A stretch of 64,000 nt of DNA from positions 186,001 through 250,000 of the forward strand of contig JAQBSZ010000001.1 of assembly GCA_027623555.1 (NCBI GenBank). Direction: 5' to 3'. A program made the translations under genes and the position numbers. Below, piece after piece: positions 17,249-26,144 of this stretch (position 1 is its first letter; every line of letters begins with the position of its first letter). This DNA is from Pseudomonadota bacterium. GTDB taxonomy: Bacteria > Pseudomonadota > Gammaproteobacteria > Pseudomonadales > Pseudohongiellaceae. The notes under the pieces are model-generated. The model saw only the letters and a list, made by a program, of their open reading frames with translations, ran no database searches and had not been told where the DNA came from.

Positions 17249-17360
17249 TTTCGTCATCGTCAACTTCTGTCGTATATCCTTACCTGACTCGCATTCTGCT
17301 TCCTTTTTGATTTGTTCGTTAGGTGCTGTTCTTTCAATTTTGATCTAGCTCCTGAATACA

Positions 17361-17753
17361 TTACTGAAACAGTTGCACTAGAAGGAGAACTAACCCCAAA
17401 GTTGCTATGTTCCAACTAAAAGTGCGCAACCATGGTGTGCCTAGTGCATATAGTGGTAGAAACAATAATCGGCCCACAATATATAGAGTGCTTCCCCAAA
17501 TGCTGAAAGAGCCTGAAATTCCGGATACGTATCCTAATACAACCAGAACCGCGAAAAACGGGAATGTTTCCATAAAGTTCTTCTGTGCGCGATTTAGACG
17601 ACCAGCAATACCGGTTGGTTGAATGTTCTCATCGCGGGCACCTACTGAGTATTTATTACCTACCTGCGCCATAAAAGAAAACGATGCTGCAGATAGATGG
17701 ACTAATCCTAAAACCACCGCAGCTAACAATATGTAAACTTCGTAGGTCAACAT
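17361..17753 (-). CDS. MAPEG-family small membrane protein
   Basis: From the ATG at 17753 the product has 130 residues (MLTYEVYILLAAV...). There are about four hydrophobic helices, and the RAQKNFMETFPFF segment is typical of the MAPEG superfamily (membrane-associated proteins in eicosanoid and glutathione metabolism). The frame is open 26 codons further upstream, but that part is not hydrophobic in the family manner. The bacterial role is unknown; glutathione-dependent detoxification is possible. The gene is more AT-rich than the neighbouring core genes and lies alone after the tRNA. Confidence 0.75.
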   Translation of the reverse strand: MLTYEVYILLAAVVLGLVHLSAASFSFMAQVGNKYSVGARDENIQPTGIAGRLNRAQKNFMETFPFFAVLVVLGYVSGISGSFSIWGSTLYIVGRLLFLPLYALGTPWLRTFSWNIATLGLVLLLVQLFQ

Positions 17754-18107
17754 TTCACTGTACACGCTCTTCTTGGAACCTAACCCGCTTTTGCACACAC
17801 CGTATTGTTGAACGAAGCCGCTACGCGGCAAACTTAAAGCACCTGTGCAACTATCGGAAAATTAGCTGCTATCACGTGTGGGTCGATATCCACATTGGAA
17901 CTCAATTATTCGTCATGTTTATTTTCAATAGGACCAATTTCTTCAAAATTCTAACCCTTTGTTTTAATTCATCTTTTAGCGAACCTAATATATCCCCTTA
18001 ATAACACGATTTCCTGATTTGTCAAATACGATTTTCAGCTAAGGATTTGGACGGGTTCGTTCAACAATGGGATAAGTCGCGGCTGACGCGCGACTTATCC
18101 TTATTCG

Positions 18108-18389
18108 TTATGTAGCGGAGACATGCACTTTTACGCCAAGACTGCTTAAAACCTTTTGTACAGTTTCGTACCTAGGCTTTGCTCCAGGAGCAAATGCCTT
18201 GTAGAGGCTTTCCCGGCCTAAGCCAGACCTGCTGGCGATTTCCGACATACCTCTAGCTTTCGCAACATGACCCACTGCAGCAAGAAATACATCGGGGTTC
18301 TCATCTTCTAGTGCTGCGGAAAGATACTCAGCTATAAGCTCTTCGTTATCGAGATGTTCACTAACATCAAAATCAGATACTTTAACCAT
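18108..18389 (-). CDS. HigA-type antitoxin (addiction-module XRE-like DNA-binding protein)
   Basis: This 93-residue protein has the pattern of the 'addiction module antidote' family: SDFDVSEHLDNEELIAEYL, a mid-protein AVGHVAKARGMSEIASRSGLGRESLYKAF helix-turn-helix, and KPRYETVQKVLSSLGVKV. It normally binds a HigB/RelE-type toxin encoded just upstream and represses the pair. The toxin gene is there (18392-18685) but broken, so this antitoxin now seems orphaned. It may still act as a DNA-binding regulator or protect against related toxins. Confidence 0.85.
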   Translation of the reverse strand: MVKVSDFDVSEHLDNEELIAEYLSAALEDENPDVFLAAVGHVAKARGMSEIASRSGLGRESLYKAFAPGAKPRYETVQKVLSSLGVKVHVSAT

Positions 18390-18391
18390 TT

Positions 18392-18685
18392 TTAAGACCT
18401 CAATTCTGACAGTATTTCTCTAGCTCGTTCGATATCTTTAGACTGACTCGATTTTGTGCCTCCGCTGAGGAGGAGAATTACCAGATTTCCCTTTTTTGTA
18501 ACGCGTCAATTACCTTTGCCGATATGTATTCGAAGTTCGTGCAACCCGCCTTTCAGGGATTTGGAATCGCCAAAATATCCCTGGCGAACGTTTTCCAAGC
18601 GAATAAAGATACGAGCTAAAGCTCTCGTATCCTTAATCTTGGAGCGCCACTTCGCGAAATAATCTGTCTCTTTAAGTTGATACAG
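18392..18685 (-). pseudogene. broken HigB/RelE-family toxin
   Basis: Read on the minus strand, the frame gives YQLKETDYFAKWRSKIKD, RLENVRQGYFGDSKSLKGG, LHELRIHIGKGN, then TGA at 18508-18506, then RVTKKGNLVILLLSGGTKS and DIERAREILSELRS before the TAA. This is a phage Gp49/HigB-like toxin in its expected place just before the antitoxin. The initiator appears to be CTG rather than ATG. Near the TGA about two residues of the usual G-Y-R-V-Y-Y stretch are missing. The stop is not at a Cys position, so selenocysteine is not a sensible explanation. Inactivation of the toxin is inferred. Confidence 0.75.
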
Positions 18686-18818
18686 ACGGCTAGTGTATCC
18701 GGATGGATACAGTCAGTCAAGGGCGGCACAATGTTAGTCTACATACCGCTCTTAATAATAGGAGCGCGTAGCGCTTCCTTTTTGATTTGATGGTTATGTT
18801 TCTTTTCTCGTGCTACAG

Positions 18819-18845
18819 TGTGTACTCTATCTATATATATACACA
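18819..18845 (+). promoter_or_regulatory. possible VapB autoregulatory palindrome
   Basis: TGTGTA (18819-18824) and TACACA (18840-18845) form an inverted repeat around an AT-rich TATATA stretch, 10 bases before the vapB start. VapB antitoxins commonly bind such palindromes over their own promoter. No experiment-level evidence is in the sequence. Confidence 0.35.
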
Positions 18846-18855
18846 TAGGTGCAAC

Positions 18856-19050
18856 ATGAGAACTAACATAGTTATAGATGACAAACTAATGGACGATGCC
18901 CTTAAAGTTACTGGGTATAGTACGAAGAAGGAAGCAGTGGAACAAGGTTTGAAATTGCTAGTCGCCAGAGGGGAGCAGCAAAAGATTCGCGACCTCAAAG
19001 GCAAGCTGCATTGGGACGGTGATTTGGATGAATTGAGAGGCGGTAGGTGA
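18856..19050 (+). CDS. vapB: VapB-type antitoxin
   Basis: The start is taken at ATG 18856 (MRTNIVIDDKLM), giving 64 residues; the frame is open upstream but that part looks like spacer. The N-terminal ribbon-helix-helix (NIVIDDKLMDDALKVTG, STKKEAVEQGLKLLV) and the C-terminal KLHWDGDLDELRGGR are classic for VapB partners of PIN toxins. It would dimerise on the upstream palindrome and wrap the VapC active site. Its stop overlaps the vapC start by four bases (GTGA), so the two are translationally coupled. Confidence 0.88.
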   Translation: MRTNIVIDDKLMDDALKVTGYSTKKEAVEQGLKLLVARGEQQKIRDLKGKLHWDGDLDELRGGR

Positions 19051-19448
19051 TTATAGCCGATACCAGCGTTTGGATAGATTACTTCAATGGTATTGATGAT
19101 GAATTGACCCATTTCCTTGATTCAGGCCTTGTTGAAGGAACGGTCGCTATTGGAGATTTGATATTCCTGAAAATTCTACAGGGATTTAGAAATGATAAAG
19201 ACTATAGACTTGCAAAAACCAGGCTAGGGACATTAACTCAGTACGAGATGTTTGGTTTAGAAATGGTAGAGCATTGTGCCAAAAATTATAGAGCGCTGAG
19301 AAAGAAGGGTATTACTATACGAAAAACGAGTGATGTGATAATTGCTACATTCTGCATAGATCACAAAATGGCCCTCTTATTCTCAGATAAGGACTTTGTT
19401 CCCTTTGTCGATCACCTTGGATTGACTCCAGCCCTGCGAGAAACATAA
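19047..19448 (+). CDS. vapC: VapC-type PIN-domain toxin, catalytic Glu apparently replaced by Lys
   Basis: The start is GTG 19047. The 133-residue PIN protein has Asp5 (IADTSVWIDYF), Asp96 (KTSDVIIATFC) and Asp114/Asp116 (FSDKDFVPF). In family members a Glu precedes the V-L-Q-G-F segment; here that position is Lys42 (FLKILQGFRND). The Glu helps hold Mg2+ for RNA cleavage, so this toxin may be weak or dead. The rest of the fold is intact, without frameshift. VapC enzymes cut tRNA or rRNA. Confidence 0.87.
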   Translation: MIIADTSVWIDYFNGIDDELTHFLDSGLVEGTVAIGDLIFLKILQGFRNDKDYRLAKTRLGTLTQYEMFGLEMVEHCAKNYRALRKKGITIRKTSDVIIATFCIDHKMALLFSDKDFVPFVDHLGLTPALRET

Positions 19449-20033
19449 CATTTGAATATGACGCATGCGCCCTTTGTTCTCTGTGAGTCTCAGTTTATTC
19501 CGCAACTGGCTGAAATGGAATAGATAGTCTTGAAGTCAGGCGATTGACTCGGGGCAAATGGAGGGGTCCCCCTAGATGGGAATACGCGAACTCGTATTCT
19601 AAATCGAGGGGTTCCCCTATGTTGGGGGGTCAATTCCGTGATAGCCACCTGAATCGGTCTTCTTCCCGCAGTGCAAAGTCGCTAAAGGGAACCACGTTTC
19701 TCGAATAAGCGAGAAATAGGGGAAACCTAGATTTTGGTACTGCCCTGCTTAACTGAATCCATTTGTGCAATGAGAGGATGATGAGCTGCGATTTTTTTGA
19801 AGAAAGCAACTCCTGCTGAATGAGAAAGCAAGCCTGAGCGGGTTTTTTGGGTGCTCTTGGTGTGTGTTGGAAAGCAGGCGCAGGACTATGCCAAGGCAGA
19901 CATGCCAACGGGAGTGTTGTCAACTCGAACTCGGGCTAGTACTTACAGGTATACAGTCGTAAAAACCAGGGGGCAACACATCTCCAAGTGTCAAGCGAGA
20001 GCGTTACCCCCTAATGGGCAAATCTGGACAGGA
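19449..20033. other. 585-bp gap with a nested palindrome; no gene seen
   Basis: Open frames here are short and unlike any family. The notable structure is the palindromic element at 19543-19633. The rest shows nothing I can name. The ABC transporter operon ends at the right edge. Confidence 0.6.
19543..19633. repeat. nested ~90-bp palindromic element
   Basis: Three layers share one centre near 19590. The inner hairpin GAATACG/CGTATTC has a six-base loop (19580-19599). The middle arms, 19562-19577 and about 19603-19618, pair at about 13 of 16 positions (AGGGGTCCCCCTAGAT-type). The outer ATTGAC (19543-19548) pairs with GTCAAT (19628-19633). It could form a cruciform. Its place at the edge of the vapBC patch fits a mobile-element end or recombination site, but that is inference. 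Confidence 0.7.
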
Positions 20034-22532
20034 CTATTCGTATCTGAGCACCATCGCCGGTCGCACTCGGGAGCTCTTCCATGACTGTGAGATCACGGCG
20101 CTGCAAGCGGTAAGTGCTGACAGCAGCAGGCTGACAAGGAACGGCATAAAAGTGATCTCCGCTCTTGCGGCAAATATACTGATATAAGCAGTGCCGATGA
20201 CGTAGCCAAGAGGCCAGGCTATCGCATTGGCGACAATGATTGGCTTAACAAAATCCAGTAACAGCATGCGCAGCAGTTTTCCACTGCTGGCTCCCATTAC
20301 CTTGCGAATGCCAACTTCCTTCTGGCGAATGTTAGTAATAAAAGTCGCATTCCCTAACAGCCCTATGCTGGCTATCAGAAATCCCATGACAGAAAGAATC
20401 GCTATCGCGGAACTGATCGCCAGAAAGATGTTATAGGTCTGGTAGAAAATATTGTCGAAGAATTCGCGTTGCAGCCCGATGGTTGGCATCAGGCGATTCC
20501 AGGTTGAATCGATATGCACCAGTGCTTCATTCAGGTTGGCTCGTGAAGCCCTGATCACCAGGTAGTTAGCCTGAGCGGGGCGTAATAAGTACAGATTGCC
20601 CTCAACCCCAAAGCTACTGAAATCGACGAACTGGTATTTCTGTGCGCCCACGGCGCCGACAATGGTTAGTTCTACCGCGATTTCCTGGTCCAATGTAGGT
20701 GGCCCAATATTCCGGAAAATCGACTCGCCGATGGCTGCTTCGGCAGATTCCCAACCGAAACTCTGCGCGGCCTGATTGTCGATCAGTACTGCAAAGGGAC
20801 CGCTATTGCTGTTCAGTTCGGAAAATGCAGGGAACATATCGCTGCTGCGTTCCCGCGAAAAGTCGCGGCCGGCAATTAACGGCGTCCCCATAGTCTCGCT
20901 GTATTCATAGCCAACACTGAAGTTGGCTATTTCGAATTCTTCGGCATTGGTATCAGCAGATCTGGAATAGGAGGAAGAGGAACTGCTGATAGTCCAGGGA
21001 GGTATCGATACCTGGGTGACAGAAAGGATGCCAGGATGCGCCTTCAATTCATTGGCAAGCAATTCCGGGTCTACGGTGAAGGTATCAACCGGGGTTGAAA
21101 CCAGAATTTTGGGATCGATGGTGCTACCATCCAACTGTTGGGTCATGGCATTGTTTTGCGCAAACATAACCATGGCCAGGATCATCAAGGTGCCGGATAC
21201 AAAAAATTGCACACCGACCATGATCGCCCGCAGCCGCCCGGAGTAACCGGCGGACCCTTTCGGGCGCATCATGTTTACCAGCGGCACCATTGCCGTACGC
21301 AGGGCAGGGTACAAACCGGCGATAGCGACGATTACCAGCATGACGAGGCCGATAGCGGTCCACAACGCAGGATTGATCAGCATGGAAGGGCCGAGCCCGA
21401 TCAACCCGCTGCCAGCAATACTGTTGAGTAAAAACAGAAATACCAGTAGCGACAGAACAAGTGCCACACCGACAAACAGCAGGCTTTCGTAACAGTATTG
21501 CATGATCAGCAGGCCGCGTTTTGAACCGAGTATTTTTTGTACTCCAATTTCCTGGCTCCGTAACGACAGTTGCGCGATCACCAGGTTTGAATAATTCAGG
21601 CAGCCAATCATGAGCACCAGTGCACCAGCGACCACCAATACCTCGGTGATATCGAATCCTCCGGTGACAAAAGCCAGCGTGTTCGTTACCAGCTGGTTAA
21701 TCGGGCTTAGTTCATAGGTCATGAAAACCTTTCGCTCTTCCGGTAGCGTGGCCTGCACGAACTCATCGAGCTGGCGGTTGAAATCGTCGACGTTAAACGC
21801 CATGCCTTCCGGAATCTCGAGGTAGACATAGTCAGAATTGTTTCCCCAGCGATCTGCATCCGGATCACCTCCGGCGGCGATAATGCGTTCCCGTGATTGT
21901 TGGTCCTGGATCTCTATAGGGACGAATAGTTCGGTATTAAAGAGTGCAAAACCGGCATTGAGGTGAGAAGGGTATTCCAGGGCCTTGGCAACACCGGCGA
22001 TTGCCACGTCACTTCTGTTGGCAATTATCAGTCTTTCTCCCACCACGTCTGTGCGGCCGAAGACTTCCAGGGCGGCTTCTTCAGTTATCATGACTGAGTT
22101 CGGTGGCAAGGCATCTCCGGTGGGCAATCCATAGATTGTTTCCATAGGGAAGATGTCGAAGAACTTCTCTTCGACATACTTGGTATCGAGGGCAATGGTT
22201 CGGCCCTCGTAAGAGACATCTTCTGGCTGGGGAGTTGAAGCTCTCACGATATTGGGAATGTCAGGAAAGTAGGAGCGCATGTAGCGTGAAGCCGGCTCAT
22301 TGATGATTGGAAAATTATCCGGCATCGGACTGTCGCCAACAGTTCTCGAGACAATTGAATAAATTCTGTTGGAGTTTGGAAAGTGTTGATCGAAGCTTGC
22401 GGCGTAGTTAGATAACAACACCGCCGCGATGAAACAGATAAATCCGAATATCAGGCTCAGTAGGCTGATGATTGAGTGCAGCTTGAATCTGAACATGGCT
22501 TTGAAAGCCATTCTGGTGAAATGAGAAATCAT
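20034..22532 (-). CDS. ABC transporter permease, FtsX/MacB type (second copy in operon)
   Basis: The 832-residue protein has an N-terminal transmembrane helix (FRFKLHSIISLLSLIFGFICFI), a periplasmic core, an FtsX triple-helix block (TEVLVVAGALVLMIGCLNY ...), a mid-chain helix, a second periplasmic part and a C-terminal FtsX block with the coupling segment NIRQKEVGIRKVMGASSGKLL. The architecture is that of duplicated-half antimicrobial-peptide or lipoprotein-type exporters. It is a paralogue of the upstream permease, of the same length and nearly identical around the coupling segment, and probably forms a heterodimer with it on the single ATPase. Inner membrane. The exported substrate is unknown. 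Confidence 0.85.
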   Translation of the reverse strand: MISHFTRMAFKAMFRFKLHSIISLLSLIFGFICFIAAVLLSNYAASFDQHFPNSNRIYSIVSRTVGDSPMPDNFPIINEPASRYMRSYFPDIPNIVRASTPQPEDVSYEGRTIALDTKYVEEKFFDIFPMETIYGLPTGDALPPNSVMITEEAALEVFGRTDVVGERLIIANRSDVAIAGVAKALEYPSHLNAGFALFNTELFVPIEIQDQQSRERIIAAGGDPDADRWGNNSDYVYLEIPEGMAFNVDDFNRQLDEFVQATLPEERKVFMTYELSPINQLVTNTLAFVTGGFDITEVLVVAGALVLMIGCLNYSNLVIAQLSLRSQEIGVQKILGSKRGLLIMQYCYESLLFVGVALVLSLLVFLFLLNSIAGSGLIGLGPSMLINPALWTAIGLVMLVIVAIAGLYPALRTAMVPLVNMMRPKGSAGYSGRLRAIMVGVQFFVSGTLMILAMVMFAQNNAMTQQLDGSTIDPKILVSTPVDTFTVDPELLANELKAHPGILSVTQVSIPPWTISSSSSSYSRSADTNAEEFEIANFSVGYEYSETMGTPLIAGRDFSRERSSDMFPAFSELNSNSGPFAVLIDNQAAQSFGWESAEAAIGESIFRNIGPPTLDQEIAVELTIVGAVGAQKYQFVDFSSFGVEGNLYLLRPAQANYLVIRASRANLNEALVHIDSTWNRLMPTIGLQREFFDNIFYQTYNIFLAISSAIAILSVMGFLIASIGLLGNATFITNIRQKEVGIRKVMGASSGKLLRMLLLDFVKPIIVANAIAWPLGYVIGTAYISIFAARAEITFMPFLVSLLLSALTACSAVISQSWKSSRVRPAMVLRYE

Positions 22533-22539
22533 GGTGTAG

Positions 22540-25038
22540 CTACTCGTACCTCAGCACCATCGCTGGTCGCACTCGAGCACTCTTCCAGGACTGGGAAGTG
22601 ACCGCGGCAACAGCAATAAGTGTAGATAACAACAGACTGATAAGAAAAGGCAGCACGGTGAGTTCTGCCCCGGTGGCAAACAAACTGATATAGGTGCTGC
22701 CGACAAAGTATCCCACCGGCCAGGCAATGGCATTGGCAATAAGAATGGGTTTGGCAAAATCCAACAGCAGCATACGCATCAGACGACTGCTACTGGCGCC
22801 CATTACTTTGCGAATGCCAACTTCTTTCTGGCGTATGTTGGTAATAAAAGTCGCATTACCTAACAGCCCTATGCTGGCAATAAGAAATCCCATCGTAGAC
22901 AGGGCGGCTATTGCAATGCTAATTGACAGGAAAGTGTTGTAGCCGAGGTAGAAGAGATTATCAACAAACTCACGCTGCAATGGGATATCAGGCATGAGGC
23001 GTTTCCAGGTCTCGTCAATATGACTTAGCGCCGCGTTCACGTTCTGCTTCGATATCTTGATTACCAGTAGATTCGCGCTATCAGGATTCAGGGTAAGTGC
23101 ATTACCGGTAATACCGAACATGCCGAAGTCGACGAACTGGTACTTGAGCTCACCGATGGCACCAACCACGTTCAGCTCGATCGCCATATCTCGATCAACC
23201 TCGGGCGGTTCCATGTGCCGATAGAGGGTTTGACCGATCGCCGCCTGGGCACTATCGAACCCCAACGCCAGCGCAGCATCATTGTCGAGAATCAGCGCGA
23301 ATGGCCCGATCTCTGGAGACAGGTCGGTAAGCCTCGGGAAACGATCACTGACTCGGTCGCGGGAATAGTTCCTGCCCGCGACCAGGTTCAGGTCCATGGT
23401 CTCTAAATAGTCGTAACCGACATTGTAATTTCCGACCTCTACCGTCGCTGCATTGAGGTCAGAAGTAAGAGCCAGGCTAATTGGAGAGCTACTGATCGAC
23501 CAGGGAACTTGATCGCCCTGGGTCACCGACAGGATGCCGGAGTGCGACTTGAGTTCATTGAACAGCAGTTCGGGGTCAACACTGAACTTGCTTATGGCTG
23601 TACTGACAATGATCTTCGGGTCGGCTATATCACCATCCAGTTGTTGAGTCATGGCGATATTCTGCGCGAACATTACCAGAGCCAGAATCATCAGGGTTCC
23701 TGAAATAAAAAATTGAATTCCCACCATAAATGCGCGCAGTCGGCCGGAATAACCACCGGAACCTTTCGGCCGCAGCATTGTTATCAACGGTACGTTAACC
23801 GTTCGCAGTGCCGGATAACAACCGGCAACCAGCACGATAGCGGCGACCACGGAAAATATCGCCAGCCACAAGGAAGGATTAAGCAACATGGCAGGAGTTA
23901 CACCAACGATTCCCATTGCTTGCAGAATCGAGAGAATCGTGAACATGACGAGCATTACCAACACCAGAGTCATACCAATAAACAGCAGGCTCTCATAGCT
24001 GTACTGAGCCACCAGCATACTACGCTTGGATCCCAGAATTTTTTCTACAGCAATCTCCTGGCTACGTAAGGAGAGTTGCGCGATTACCAGGTTGGAGTAG
24101 TTCAGACAACCGATCAGTAACACCAATGCCCCGGCGACCACCAGAACATTGGTCAGGCTGAATCCACCCGTGACAAACGCAAGCGTCGTCATCACCAGTT
24201 CGTTGTTCGGTATGACTTCATAGGTCATCAGATCACGAAGATCTTCTGGCAAACTGGCCTGCACAAATTCGTCGAGTTGTCTGTGGAAAGAGGCAATGTC
24301 AAATTCCTGGTCTTCGGGGATCTCGATATAGACATAGTCACTCTGGTTGGGCCAGAGATCAGCATCAGGATCGATGCCTGCCGCGATCTTGCTCGCACGC
24401 CTGGCATCTTCCCGAATATCCATTGGGATATAGAAATCCGACTGGAACAGGGTGATCCCGGCATCCAGATGAGAAGGATGCTCGAATTTCTTTGCGACGG
24501 CAGCAATGGCAACATCGAACTCATTGTCGATCAGCAGGCGTTCACCGACTACATCAAGCCGACCGTAGAGTCGAGAGGCAGCTTCTTCGGTTATCATTAC
24601 CGAGTTAGGCGGTAGAGCCTCTCCTGGCTCTAAGCCATAGAGTGTTTCCACCGGGAAGATATCGAAAAAACGTTCCTCTACGTAACGCGAGGTTACGCTG
24701 TGGGCCTGGCCATCGATGGAGATATCGTCCAGGTCGCCCGTACTGGCCCTTACAATATTGGGTATGTCTGGGAAATACGAGCGCAGGTAACGTGCGGCGG
24801 GCTCATTAACGATTGGGAAATTATCCGGTCCTATGGCTTCGCCTGTGTTGCGTATGACCAGATTGAAGATTCTGTCTGCATTGGGGAAATGCCGGTCATA
24901 GCTGTCCATGTAATTGGAAAGCAGCACGGCGGTAACGAAACAGATGAAACCGAATCCCAGGCTAAGCAGGCTGACGACGGAATGCAGCTTGAATCGCAGT
25001 AGCGCCTTTAGCGCCATCCTGGTGAAATGGCCAACCAT
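22540..25038 (-). CDS. ABC transporter permease, FtsX/MacB type (first copy in operon)
   Basis: Also 832 residues, with the same layout as its downstream paralogue: helix near residues 15-40, periplasmic core, FtsX blocks in both halves, and the coupling segment NIRQKEVGIRKVMGASSSRLM near the C-terminus. Both end in ARVRPAMVLRYE. GGAAG precedes its ATG. It begins 12 bases after the ATPase stop and ends 7 bases before the second permease, so the three genes form one transcript. No MacA-like adaptor or TolC gene is nearby, so a role in moving lipids, lipoproteins or peptides across the inner membrane alone is possible. Confidence 0.86.
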   Translation of the reverse strand: MVGHFTRMALKALLRFKLHSVVSLLSLGFGFICFVTAVLLSNYMDSYDRHFPNADRIFNLVIRNTGEAIGPDNFPIVNEPAARYLRSYFPDIPNIVRASTGDLDDISIDGQAHSVTSRYVEERFFDIFPVETLYGLEPGEALPPNSVMITEEAASRLYGRLDVVGERLLIDNEFDVAIAAVAKKFEHPSHLDAGITLFQSDFYIPMDIREDARRASKIAAGIDPDADLWPNQSDYVYIEIPEDQEFDIASFHRQLDEFVQASLPEDLRDLMTYEVIPNNELVMTTLAFVTGGFSLTNVLVVAGALVLLIGCLNYSNLVIAQLSLRSQEIAVEKILGSKRSMLVAQYSYESLLFIGMTLVLVMLVMFTILSILQAMGIVGVTPAMLLNPSLWLAIFSVVAAIVLVAGCYPALRTVNVPLITMLRPKGSGGYSGRLRAFMVGIQFFISGTLMILALVMFAQNIAMTQQLDGDIADPKIIVSTAISKFSVDPELLFNELKSHSGILSVTQGDQVPWSISSSPISLALTSDLNAATVEVGNYNVGYDYLETMDLNLVAGRNYSRDRVSDRFPRLTDLSPEIGPFALILDNDAALALGFDSAQAAIGQTLYRHMEPPEVDRDMAIELNVVGAIGELKYQFVDFGMFGITGNALTLNPDSANLLVIKISKQNVNAALSHIDETWKRLMPDIPLQREFVDNLFYLGYNTFLSISIAIAALSTMGFLIASIGLLGNATFITNIRQKEVGIRKVMGASSSRLMRMLLLDFAKPILIANAIAWPVGYFVGSTYISLFATGAELTVLPFLISLLLSTLIAVAAVTSQSWKSARVRPAMVLRYE

Positions 25039-25050
25039 TGATCCGCTTCC

Positions 25051-25788
25051 TTATTCAGACACCAGGCTTTTCTCTTCACGCTTTGTGGTGTTGTCTGCCA
25101 CCACAGAAAGTCGCGCGCTTGCCTCACCGCCTACCACCTGACCATCAAGCATTTCAATTATGCGGTCGGCGCGTTTGCCATGTTCCGGTGAGTGAGTCAC
25201 CATAAGGATCGTCGCTCCCTTGTCTTTCAGCAGCTTCAACATATTCATCACATCGTCGCCGTTCTTGGTATCCAGGTTTCCGGTCGGCTCATCCGCCAGT
25301 ATCAGTTTCGGATCGCCTACCACCGAACGTGCTACCGCAACACGCTGCTGTTGACCTCCGGAGAGCTCCTGTGGCTTGTGCCTGGCTCGGCTTTCCAGCC
25401 CAACCAGTTCCAACGCGTGCGCTACCTTCAGTCGGCGTTCTTTCTTGGGAATTCCGAGATAGAGCAGAGGCAGGTCTACGTTCTCGGCCACCGTCAGGTC
25501 ATCGATCAGGTTGAAATTCTGAAAGATGAAACCGATGTTCTGCTTGCGTACATCCACCAGTTCATTCTCTGAGCGATGTCCTACTTCGTTGCCATCGAAG
25601 AAATACTCACCACTGCTGGGGCTGTCGATCATGCCGACGACGTTCAGGAGCGTGGACTTGCCACAGCCGGAAGGACCCATTACGGCAACGAACTCGCCCT
25701 TGGCTATATGTAGAGTGATCTGGTCCAGCGCGGTAGTCTCCATGTAGGCAGTGCGGTAGACCTTGCTGAGATTGATGAGTTTTATCAC
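25051..25788 (-). CDS. ABC transporter ATP-binding protein (MacB/LolD type)
   Basis: This 245-residue ATPase starts at GTG 25788, with AGAAGGA upstream. It has Walker A GPSGCGKST (~39-47), a Q-loop FIFQNFNL, signature LSGGQQQRVA, Walker B LILADEPTGNLD and the H-loop MVTHSPEH. The family drives FtsX-like permeases that act by mechanotransmission. It is the first gene of the operon and serves two permeases. A long upstream gap separates it from the divergent alkylsulfatase gene. Confidence 0.93.
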   Translation of the reverse strand: MIKLINLSKVYRTAYMETTALDQITLHIAKGEFVAVMGPSGCGKSTLLNVVGMIDSPSSGEYFFDGNEVGHRSENELVDVRKQNIGFIFQNFNLIDDLTVAENVDLPLLYLGIPKKERRLKVAHALELVGLESRARHKPQELSGGQQQRVAVARSVVGDPKLILADEPTGNLDTKNGDDVMNMLKLLKDKGATILMVTHSPEHGKRADRIIEMLDGQVVGGEASARLSVVADNTTKREEKSLVSE

Positions 25789-26144
25789 GCCCTGTTCCTT
25801 CTATTAATTAGTCTTCAGGTATTGAATCTGCATTGCCTCTATAAGACGCTGTAGCTGGCATAGGGTTACTGTCCAGTTACCAATTAGCTGCTCAAGAGCA
25901 AGCCGACAGGTTCAGCATGCATTCAGTGCGGAAGAAGTGCGAGATTCGTGCCAATCCAAAAACTCGAGTAGAAACAGTAAGTTAATACCAATCTACTCGA
26001 GAAATGTAGCCAGGTTTATGAGAAATCGGCTAATTGGTGGTGGTATTCACCAGGCCATAGTGCCCGCTGCTCAGGCCAAGCATGGGGTTATAATCCACTC
26101 CTGATCTCAATCGCTGCCAACCATATTAGACAAAAGAGAAAAAT
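25789..26144. other. 356-bp divergent promoter region
   Basis: This separates the ABC operon (minus) from the alkylsulfatase gene (plus), so it should hold both promoters. I see no gene and no clear operator. A 10-base ACTCGAG-centred repeat (AAACTCGAGTAGAAAC and CTACTCGAGAAATG, about 25960-26005) is the only structure noticed. Confidence 0.5.

Noticed and set aside
18506..18508. Selenocysteine reading of the TGA in the HigB-like gene
   Set aside because: Family members do not have Cys at this place, and other damage (lost ATG, missing residues) supports a pseudogene.
19630..19923. 97-codon minus-strand frame in the gap after vapC
   Set aside because: No ribosome site, signal, domain or protein-like composition.
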